17,374 nt of DNA from Christensenella sp. UBA6420 (lineage in GTDB: Bacteria; Bacillota; Clostridia; Christensenellales; DTU072): contig DJPE01000081.1 of assembly GCA_002439705.1 (NCBI GenBank), forward strand, positions 1-17,374, given 5' to 3'. The notes under the pieces are model-generated. The model saw nothing but the letters and a program-made list of their open reading frames with translations. It did not search any database and was not told the DNA's origin. Of the stretch, positions 6,981 to 13,521 are shown one piece after another. Position numbers and translations under genes: made by a program. Position 1 is the stretch's first letter, and each line of letters begins with the position of its first letter.

Positions 6981-8048
6981 ATGGGAAAGAAAAACGTAGA
7001 AAAAGCGGTAGACGCCGCTATAAAAAAACTTTCGGACGGCGAAATAGATATTCCTTTGACGTACGGATTAAAGGTAAAGAGTGCAAGACTCGAAGAACTC
7101 GAAACAGTACGCAAAAAAATGCTCGCCGAGAAGATAGAAAAAGAGAACGCGGAAAGCGAAACCGACGAAAAAATAGCGAGCGTAGCGCACGACTTAAAGA
7201 CCCCGATAGCCACTATCTCCGGTTACGCCGAGTGTATTCAGGACGGTATCGACGACAAGGACTATTCGAGCCTTATCATAGAAAAAGCGAAGTCTATGAA
7301 CGAACAGGTTTTGTCCATAGTGGACGGCGTTCGGTCGAAAGAAAGTTCGGGTAAGAAAAAATGCGTCAACACCGATACTCTTTTCGAAAGGATATTCGAC
7401 GAAGTAAGCGGTCTTGCTAAAAGCAAGAATATCAAAGTCGTCGTAAAAAAAGTACCTAAGACTTACGTTTACGTCGACATACCGAAAATTTTTCGCGTGG
7501 TGGAAAACATTTTTTCCAACGCCGTAAAGTACACCCCCGAAAACGGTAAAATCGTCGTTAAGTGCAAAGTCTGGGCGGATAAGTTCGTCGTAAAGATAAA
7601 AGACGACGGACAGGGAATAAAGAAATCCGACAGAGAAAAGATTTTTGAAAAGTTCTACATGGCGGACAAGTCGCGCGGCGGCAAGGGCAGCGGTCTGGGA
7701 CTTTATATCAGCAAAGAGTTTTTAGCCGACCACGGCGGCGATATTTCCGCGAAAAGCAACGGCAAAAAAGGCGCGGAAATTATTTTCACCCTGCCGATAG
7801 TAAGACAGGAAGAAAAACTCCCCGCTACCGAAAGGTTTGAAAAGCATAACGTAATAACGAAACTTATATTGCTGTTCTTTTTCGGTTGGATATACTGCGC
7901 TATCTACCGTTTCGAGCGGTTCGGCGAAAGGCGAAGCGCGTCCACCCTTATAGGGGCGTTTTTGTGCCTTATACCTTTTTCCGTACTATGGGCGGTGGAT
8001 TTTATAAGCGAAATTTTTTACGGAAGAATAACTTTTCTCGCCGACTGA
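6981..8048 (+). CDS. Sensor histidine kinase with membrane segments only at the C-terminus
   Basis: A 355-residue kinase. The first 60 residues are charged and helical (probably coiled coil) with no membrane segment or recognisable sensor. Then come the H box ASVAHDLKTP (H70), the N box (N176 to N180, VENIFSNAVKYT), G1 DDGQGI (208-213) and G2 GGKGSGLGLYIS (233-244), all intact. After the ATPase domain, which ends near 272, two hydrophobic stretches follow (about 291-309 and 322-343). They end in WAVDF and GRITFL, a layout vaguely like TM2-type two-helix domains. Most membrane kinases place their helices before the H box, so this inverted order is odd. The start is one base after the response regulator stop. 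It would phosphorylate that regulator; the stimulus is unknown. No terminator separates it from the convergent permease gene, which ends 26 bp away. Confidence 0.9.
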   Translation: MGKKNVEKAVDAAIKKLSDGEIDIPLTYGLKVKSARLEELETVRKKMLAEKIEKENAESETDEKIASVAHDLKTPIATISGYAECIQDGIDDKDYSSLIIEKAKSMNEQVLSIVDGVRSKESSGKKKCVNTDTLFERIFDEVSGLAKSKNIKVVVKKVPKTYVYVDIPKIFRVVENIFSNAVKYTPENGKIVVKCKVWADKFVVKIKDDGQGIKKSDREKIFEKFYMADKSRGGKGSGLGLYISKEFLADHGGDISAKSNGKKGAEIIFTLPIVRQEEKLPATERFEKHNVITKLILLFFFGWIYCAIYRFERFGERRSASTLIGAFLCLIPFSVLWAVDFISEIFYGRITFLAD

Positions 8049-8074
8049 CGATATATAAGAAGTTTCGGAAGAAG

Positions 8075-9175
8075 TTACGAACAGTCTGTTTTTCCATGCA
8101 GGAGTATAACTTCCGAGTCTTTCGGTGACAGCAGCATTTTCAGATAGTCGTGTAAAAACGCCGTCAGCGGCACGCCTAAGAATACTCCCCAAAAGCCGAA
8201 CAGTCCGCCCCACACGACTATAGATACCATTATCCAGAAGCCGCTTAAACCTACGTATTTGCCGACGATTATAGGGTAGGTAGTGAATGCTTCGACCTGT
8301 TGTAAGATAATTACGAACACGATAAAGATAAGAGCCTTAGCTGGGCTTATCGAGAAGATAAGAATAGCACCCAAAGCTCCGCCGACGTACGCCCCTATAA
8401 TAGGAATAAGGTTTACGAACCCTATTACGAGCGATATAAGGGCGGCGTAAGGAAGTTTCAGTATTATCATACAAACGTAACAAACTATCCCCAAGATTAC
8501 CGCTTCTATGACCTGTCCGCCCAGGTAGCGGGAAAATTTAGTCAAAGCTATGTCGGTGACTGCGGCGAATCGTTTTATTTTTTCCTTATTTTTGCATACC
8601 CCGTAAAGGAACTTTTTAATCTGAACTTTCAGTCCGTGCTTGTTGGATAAAATCATTATCGCTATCCCTGCGCCGAGAACGATATTCGCCACTACCTTAA
8701 TTACGTCGGTTGCGATAGCGAGCATTTTCGGCATATAGTCGTTAAGTTTTGCGGCGAAGTTTTCGTAAAGGACTTTGATTTGTTTTATAATAAATCCCAT
8801 TACCTTGCTGTCGGCGGCGACTTTATCCCAATAGTTTCCGTCGAGATTTTCGTAAATACTCTTTACGCTTTCGACTGCGGACGGCACGGCAAGTCCGAAT
8901 ATAAGAGCGAATATGCCTGCAAAAAGGATAAGGGACAGTCCGAGCGACAGGAAGCGTTTAATTTTAGCTTTTTTAATCTTTTTGAGAACTTTGTTTTCCA
9001 AAAACTCCATAGGAACGTTCATGATAAGGGCGAGAACTATCCCTATAAAAACGGGCTGCATCACGCCTATAACTTTCCCGAAAACGTCGCCGAGCAGAGT
9101 AAAATTGAAGACGATAAACCCGGCTATCGTGACGGCGAGAAGTTTAAGTAAGAACGAACGGGGAAGTTTCTTCAT
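8075..9175 (-). CDS. AI-2E family transporter (PerM/YdbI-like permease)
   Basis: A 366-residue polytopic membrane protein. It has the family pattern: two or three helices at the N-terminus (about 8-85), a helix near 90-105, a soluble amphipathic middle part (about 110-165), then the conserved C-terminal bundle. That bundle includes GGQVIEAVILGIVCY, PYAALISLVIGFVNLIPIIGAYVGG and WGGLFGFWGVFLGVPLTAF; the phrase NLIPIIGAYVGG with the closing GVPL is diagnostic. Members have been linked to autoinducer-2 or ion/proton exchange, so substrate cannot be assigned. No Shine-Dalgarno site precedes the ATG at 9175: the upstream 20 bases are AT-rich with TATACT six bases before the start, which could mean a leaderless message. 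It converges with the kinase gene and diverges from the next operon. Confidence 0.9.
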   Translation of the reverse strand: MKKLPRSFLLKLLAVTIAGFIVFNFTLLGDVFGKVIGVMQPVFIGIVLALIMNVPMEFLENKVLKKIKKAKIKRFLSLGLSLILFAGIFALIFGLAVPSAVESVKSIYENLDGNYWDKVAADSKVMGFIIKQIKVLYENFAAKLNDYMPKMLAIATDVIKVVANIVLGAGIAIMILSNKHGLKVQIKKFLYGVCKNKEKIKRFAAVTDIALTKFSRYLGGQVIEAVILGIVCYVCMIILKLPYAALISLVIGFVNLIPIIGAYVGGALGAILIFSISPAKALIFIVFVIILQQVEAFTTYPIIVGKYVGLSGFWIMVSIVVWGGLFGFWGVFLGVPLTAFLHDYLKMLLSPKDSEVILLHGKTDCS

Positions 9176-9307
9176 ATCAATAGTATATTTATTTCGTCAA
9201 AATATATTATTATCGGCAGAATTAAACGCAAAAAGAAAGGTTAAAATACTTGTTAAGGCGGAGTAAATTATATTTTCCGCTCAAACTGACGAATTTCGGA
9301 GAATAAA

Positions 9308-10264
9308 ATGAGAACGAGAACGAACGTATATTTTAATTCGGGCAAAGAAAAGTTTTTGAGTGCGTTAAAAAACTTTTATCCGTCGGGAAGCGTGGAGATA
9401 GTGTGCGACGACTTTGCTTCGGCTTACGACCTTGCAAAATTACTGACTGCCGACGACGACTACAACGCGATAGTCACCCCCGCCGACAAGTACGTCGGAC
9501 GGGAATATTTTTGCGTGGCGATGGGGAAGAAAGCCTACTTTACCGTAAGAAAAAACTGTAAAGGCAGGTTCGCGTCTTACGTTACGGAAGTTTTTCCCGA
9601 TATTTTTATTAAGGGAGAGAAGTTCCCCGAATTTTTGTATTTAGACGAAGAGAAGTATAATTCGGGCGATATTAACGCGGTAAGAGAAAGCTACGTTACG
9701 CTTTTATGCCTTACGGCGGAAGGGGCTGCGGTTTATTATAAAGGTAAAGAAAACCCCTTTTCCGACAAGGTTTTGTTAAGGGTTTCGGAAAGGGGCAGAG
9801 ATATTCTCACAGGCAAGGCGGACAGGAGAGAGTACGTAAAGACCGCAATAAATTTAAGTAAAGAAATCGCGGAAATTCTTGCGGAATACGGCGTAAACAG
9901 ACTTATATCCACCGCTTTTGCCGAGTCGGGCGAAGGTAAAACCGCCGATTACGCCGAATGCGGGTGCTTTTTGCACAGAACCTTAATTTTGTTTACAAAA
10001 TGGAATTTCCGTGATATGCTAATAGCGTCGGAAAACAAGGTGGCGGGCGTAAGCGAACAAGCTATGCCGTCGTACGGAAAAGACGACCTTATTTTTACCG
10101 ACGAAGATATGAAGACGATTCTCGGTTTCGTCGCTCCGTATAAGAGCAAATCGGGGTTAAGCAGACTTTTTGAAAGATTCGGACAGGCGGCGGATAAAAA
10201 CAATCTGCTGTTTGCGGAAATAAATAACAGAGGAATTTACGAAGGAATTATCGAATATGGTTGA
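9308..10264 (+). CDS. Conserved-looking protein of unknown function (318 aa)
   Basis: I do not recognise a family with confidence. The protein has no signal peptide or membrane segment. An alpha/beta pattern is visible at the N-terminus (SVEIVCDDFASAYDLAKLL, YNAIVTP), followed by a largely helical C-terminal half containing AINLSKEIAEILAEYGVNRL and CGCFLHRTLILFTKWNFRDML. This two-part layout distantly recalls iron-containing alcohol dehydrogenase or glycerol-1-phosphate dehydrogenase folds, but the His metal ligands of those enzymes are not clearly present, so this is only a guess. The start ATG 9308 has GGAG 7 nt upstream. Its last 8 bases overlap the HAD phosphatase gene, implying coupled translation. 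Codon use matches the neighbours. Confidence 0.7.
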   Translation: MRTRTNVYFNSGKEKFLSALKNFYPSGSVEIVCDDFASAYDLAKLLTADDDYNAIVTPADKYVGREYFCVAMGKKAYFTVRKNCKGRFASYVTEVFPDIFIKGEKFPEFLYLDEEKYNSGDINAVRESYVTLLCLTAEGAAVYYKGKENPFSDKVLLRVSERGRDILTGKADRREYVKTAINLSKEIAEILAEYGVNRLISTAFAESGEGKTADYAECGCFLHRTLILFTKWNFRDMLIASENKVAGVSEQAMPSYGKDDLIFTDEDMKTILGFVAPYKSKSGLSRLFERFGQAADKNNLLFAEINNRGIYEGIIEYG

Positions 10265-11057
10265 TTTAAGCAAAATTAAAGTATTTTTGTTCGACATGGA
10301 CGGCACCCTCAACATGGGGGAAGAACCCCTTGAAGGCGCAATGGAAACCCTGCGTTTCCTTACCGACCACGGCAGGAAAGTTTATTTCGTGACGAACAAT
10401 TCTTCCCGTTCAAAATACGACTATCTCGAAAAGATACACAGAATGGGCTACGACGCGAAGATAGAACAGATAATAACCAGCGGTATGGCTACCGCGCAAT
10501 ACATAAACAGACACTTACCCTATAAATCGGCTTACATTATGGGTACGGAGTGCCTAAAACAGGAATTTAAGGACTACGGAATAGAAGTTAAGGAAATAGA
10601 CGAAGACACCGACATATTGGTCCTTGCTTTCGATACCGAACTTACTTACGAAAAACTTTTCCACGCGACTAACCTTATAACCGCAGGGAAAATTTATATC
10701 GCCACCCACCCCGATTACGTTTGTCCGTCGGATAAAGGGGATATGCCCGACGCGGGAGCTTTTATGGAATGCATTTACGCGACCAACGGTCACCGTCCCG
10801 ACGTTATCGTCGGTAAGCCCTGCGCGCCGATGGCGGAATTCGTTTTCGACCACTGCAACGCCGACGCGAGCGAATGTGCTTTCGTAGGCGACAGACTTTA
10901 CACCGACATAAAGTTCGGCAAAAACAACGGTATGACGAGCGTACTCGTTCTTACCGGCGAGACCACCACCGACATGCTTTTTAAGTCGGACGTAAAACCC
11001 GATTACGTTCTGGACAGCGTAAACGATTTGCGTAAATATACCGCGGAGAAATTATGA
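10257..11057 (+). CDS. HAD-IIA family (NagD-like) phosphatase
   Basis: A 266-residue cytoplasmic phosphatase. Motif I is FLFDMDGTL (nucleophile D13, acid/base D15); motif II is VTNNSSRS (T46-N47-N48); motif III is the lysine of VGKP (K187); motif IV is FVGDRLYTDI (D212, D217). The C2-type cap between motifs II and III (about 75-180) and TNNSSRS define subclass IIA, whose members dephosphorylate small sugar or polyol phosphates and nucleotides. Substrate cannot be told from sequence. It overlaps the 318-residue gene by 8 bp and the glutamine synthetase gene by 4 bp, so all three form one transcription unit. Confidence 0.92.
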   Translation: MVDLSKIKVFLFDMDGTLNMGEEPLEGAMETLRFLTDHGRKVYFVTNNSSRSKYDYLEKIHRMGYDAKIEQIITSGMATAQYINRHLPYKSAYIMGTECLKQEFKDYGIEVKEIDEDTDILVLAFDTELTYEKLFHATNLITAGKIYIATHPDYVCPSDKGDMPDAGAFMECIYATNGHRPDVIVGKPCAPMAEFVFDHCNADASECAFVGDRLYTDIKFGKNNGMTSVLVLTGETTTDMLFKSDVKPDYVLDSVNDLRKYTAEKL

Positions 11058-13141
11058 AAACTACCGAAATGTTCGGCAGCCTCGTCTTTAACGACAAGGT
11101 GATGAAAGAAAGATTGCCCGAAGAGACATATAAGGCGTTAAGAAAGTGCATCGACGAAGACGAAAGTCTGCCGTTGGACGTCGCCAACGTGGTCGCGAAA
11201 GCCATGAAAGAATGGGCGATAGAACACGGCGTGACGCACTTTACTCATTGGTTTCAGCCGATGACGGGAATAACCGCCGAAAAACACGACAGTTTTATTA
11301 CCCCCGGTAAAGACGGCGAAATCACGATGGAGTTTTCGGGGAAGGAACTTATTAAAGGAGAATCCGACGCTTCGAGTTTTCCGTCGGGCGGTTTAAGAGC
11401 GACGTTCGAAGCGAGAGGGTACACGGCGTGGGACCCGACGAGTTACGCTTTTATTAAAGACGGCATACTCTGTATCCCCACCGCTTTTTGCAGTTACAAC
11501 GGACAGGCTCTCGATAAAAAAACCCCGTTACTTCGGAGCGTGGAAGCAATAAATACGCAGGCTATGCGTATACTTAAACTGTTTAATCACACCGACGTAA
11601 AAAAGGTAATAACGACGGCAGGACCGGAGCAGGAATATTTTTTGATAGACAAGGATAAATTCGCCGCTCGTCCCGACCTTATTTTTACGGGCAGAACCCT
11701 TTTCGGAGCGAAACCGCCTAAGGGGCAGGAACTCGAAGACCACTACTACGGAGCTATAAACACGCGTGTAGTCAACTATATGAAAGACCTTGACGAAGAG
11801 CTGTGGAAGTTGGGGGTGTTCGCTAAGACGAAACACAACGAAGTAGCTCCCTGTCAGCACGAACTCGCTCCCGTGTTCTGCGCTACTACGATAGCCACCG
11901 ACCATAACCAACTTACTATGGAAATGATGAAGAAGGTGGCGGAACGCCACGGCTTCGTGTGTCTTCTCCACGAAAAACCTTTTGCCGGCGTCAACGGCAG
12001 CGGAAAACACAACAACTGGTCTCTCGCTACCGACACGGGCAAAAATCTTCTCGAACCCGGCGTAAGCCCTTACGACAACGCGCAGTTTTTACTCTTCATA
12101 GCGGCGGTTATTAAGGCGGTAGATTTACATCAGGACTTACTCCGTCTTTCCGTAGCGAGCGCCGGCAACGACCACCGTCTGGGCGCGAACGAAGCTCCCC
12201 CCGCAATCGTCAGTATGTTTTTGGGCGACGAGATCACGGGTATCCTTTCGGCCATCGAAGAAGACAGAACTTACAGTAAGAGAGCTAAATGCAACGTGGA
12301 AATAGGCGTTCACGTTTTGCCGAAACTTCCCAAGGACTCCACCGACAGGAACAGAACTTCGCCTTTTGCATTCACGGGAAATAAATTCGAATTCCGTATG
12401 CCGGGGTCTACATTCTCGATAGCGGGTATAAATATGGTCCTTAACACGATAGTAGCCGACGTTCTGCAAGGTTTTGCCGACTATCTCGAAAAGCAGGACG
12501 ATATAACGAAAGGGGTAATAAATCTCGTTAAAGACACGATGAAAAAGCATAAGAGAATAATCTTTAACGGGAACAACTATTCCGCGGAATGGGTATCCGA
12601 AGCCGCGGCAAGGGGACTCCTTAACTTGCGTTCCACCCCCGAAGCCATCGAAAGATTCGACGATAAACGGAATATAGAACTCTTTGAAAGACACAAAGTT
12701 CTTACCGCCGCGGAAATAGCTTCGAGAAAGGAAATCCTTTTCGAAAACTATTGTAAGATTATCCGTATCGAAGCCCGCACAATGGCGGATATGGCGCAGG
12801 GAAGCATAATTCCGAGCGTAAGAAAGTATATAAACAAACTTACCGCCGCCGCCAACGATTTAAGAAAATACGCCGACGGAAAGGACGTAGACTACACTAT
12901 ATTCGACGAAGAAATAACTACCGTATGCAGTATGTATAAAGCCGCCGTCGCCGACCTTAAACGCCTTACTTTCGCAATGGAAGACGTAAACTGTCTGGGA
13001 ACCGGCGAAGCCGCGGCAAAAGGATACAGAGATAAAGTAATCCCCGCCATGGAAAAATTGCGCGCAGTCGTAGACTCGTTGGAAAAACGAGTGGCGAAAG
13101 AAGATTGGCCGTATCCGTCGTATGGAGATATACTATGTTAA
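11054..13141 (+). CDS. glnN: Glutamine synthetase type III
   Basis: Makes glutamine from glutamate, ammonia and ATP as a large cytoplasmic oligomer. At 695 residues it has the length of GSIII, well above GSI and GSII. Diagnostic segments are THFTHWFQPM (61-70), FPSGGLRATFEARGYTAWDP (109-128), the metal-binding GPEQEYFLID (190-199), NEVAPCQHELAP (262-273), FAGVNGSGKHNNWS (310-323) and a later stretch including FTGNKFEFRMPGS. All look intact. The start overlaps the HAD gene stop (ATGA), with no separate promoter seen, so expression appears tied to the upstream pair. That is notable because glutamine synthetase genes usually stand alone or beside nitrogen regulators. Hairpin array A begins two bases after the stop. 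Confidence 0.97.
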   Translation: MKTTEMFGSLVFNDKVMKERLPEETYKALRKCIDEDESLPLDVANVVAKAMKEWAIEHGVTHFTHWFQPMTGITAEKHDSFITPGKDGEITMEFSGKELIKGESDASSFPSGGLRATFEARGYTAWDPTSYAFIKDGILCIPTAFCSYNGQALDKKTPLLRSVEAINTQAMRILKLFNHTDVKKVITTAGPEQEYFLIDKDKFAARPDLIFTGRTLFGAKPPKGQELEDHYYGAINTRVVNYMKDLDEELWKLGVFAKTKHNEVAPCQHELAPVFCATTIATDHNQLTMEMMKKVAERHGFVCLLHEKPFAGVNGSGKHNNWSLATDTGKNLLEPGVSPYDNAQFLLFIAAVIKAVDLHQDLLRLSVASAGNDHRLGANEAPPAIVSMFLGDEITGILSAIEEDRTYSKRAKCNVEIGVHVLPKLPKDSTDRNRTSPFAFTGNKFEFRMPGSTFSIAGINMVLNTIVADVLQGFADYLEKQDDITKGVINLVKDTMKKHKRIIFNGNNYSAEWVSEAAARGLLNLRSTPEAIERFDDKRNIELFERHKVLTAAEIASRKEILFENYCKIIRIEARTMADMAQGSIIPSVRKYINKLTAAANDLRKYADGKDVDYTIFDEEITTVCSMYKAAVADLKRLTFAMEDVNCLGTGEAAAKGYRDKVIPAMEKLRAVVDSLEKRVAKEDWPYPSYGDILC

Positions 13142-13143
13142 AT

Positions 13144-13261
13144 TCCACGGTGTGGAGTTAATAGCCACAAAGTGGCGTTAATTTCCACTCCTAACGGAAC
13201 GGAGTTAATTGCCCTGACGGGCGTTAATTGCCAAAATCGAAGATTTCGGCGTTAAGGATAA
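13144..13261 (+). repeat. Mini-hairpin array A, downstream of glutamine synthetase
   Basis: Five hairpins in series: TCCAC-GGT-GTGGA (13144-13156), GCCAC-AAA-GTGGC (13164-13176), TCC-a-CTCC-TAAC-GGAA-c-GGA (13184-13203), GCCC-TGAC-GGGC (13211-13222), and GCC-a-AAATC-GAA-GATTT-c-GGC (13230-13250). The gaps are always 7 nt (GTTAATA, then GTTAATT three times). The last hairpin is followed by GTTAAGGATAA (13251-13261). Stem sequences differ but stay paired, while the linker is constant. The sense direction matches the upstream gene, and a terminator follows. Confidence 0.88.
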
Positions 13262-13270
13262 AGTATATAA

Positions 13271-13310
13271 GCGGAGTAGAGTATATAGGTTCTATTCCGC
13301 TTTTATTTTA
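13271..13310 (+). terminator. Rho-independent terminator of the glutamine synthetase operon
   Basis: GCGGAGTAGA (13271-13280) pairs with TCTATTCCGC (13291-13300), ten pairs with one G-T, around a 10-nt AT-rich loop. TTTTATTTTA follows. It lies 10 nt past the GTTAAGGATAA motif. Confidence 0.85.
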
Positions 13311-13326
13311 TCTTTTATTCTATTAG

Positions 13327-13364
13327 GTTAATTGCCTAAATATAGATTTCGGCGTTAAGGATAA
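13327..13364 (+). repeat. Isolated extra array unit with terminal motif
   Basis: GTTAATT (13327-13333), a hairpin GCC-t-AAAT-ATAG-ATTT-c-GGC (13334-13353) and GTTAAGGATAA (13354-13364). It closely matches the last unit of array A (13223-13261), so the terminal unit was duplicated or inserted past the first terminator. It points on the plus strand. Confidence 0.8.
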
Positions 13365-13365
13365 C

Positions 13366-13394
13366 AAAAAAGGAACAGATATGCTCTATTCCTT
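13366..13394 (-). terminator. Rho-independent terminator of the GPH transporter gene
   Basis: On the minus strand AAGGAATAGA (13394-13385) pairs with TCTGTTCCTT (13379-13370) around GCATA, and four further T follow the two T that close the stem. It comes directly after array B. The plus-strand reading lacks a U tract. Confidence 0.85.
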
Positions 13395-13403
13395 ATAAAA
13401 ATT

Positions 13404-13520
13404 GTATCCATAACTCCGCTCCGATAGGAGTGGAAATTAACGCCACGCAAGTGGCAATTCACGTCCGTTAGGGCATTTAACGCCGAGCCAACGGCTTGGC
13501 AATTAACTCCACATAGTGGA
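13404..13520 (-). repeat. Mini-hairpin array B, downstream of the GPH transporter
   Basis: Read on the minus strand from 13520: TCCAC-TAT-GTGGA, GCC-a-AGCC-GTT-GGCT-c-GGC, GCCC-TAAC-GGAC (one mismatch), GCCAC-TTGC-GTGGC, TCC-a-CTCC-TATC-GGAG-c-GGA. The 7-nt linkers are GTTAATT, GTTAAAT, GTGAATT and GTTAATT. It ends in GTTATGGATAC (13414-13404), then the terminator. The same hairpin types as array A appear in a different order. It starts one base after the transporter stop codon. Confidence 0.88.
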
Positions 13521-13521
13521 A

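Noticed and set aside
9176..9307. Clear promoters in the divergent region between the permease and the 318-residue protein
   Set aside because: The region is AT-rich with several -10-like words, but no -35/-10 pair with good spacing stood out on either strand.
11528..12694. Long minus-strand open frames within glnN
   Set aside because: They are antisense to an intact glutamine synthetase and have no recognisable domain or ribosome binding site.
13144..13520. Hairpin arrays as CRISPR or integron attC sites
   Set aside because: The constant element is only 7 nt and the palindromes vary; there are no cas genes, integrase or gene cassettes, and unit lengths are far too short.
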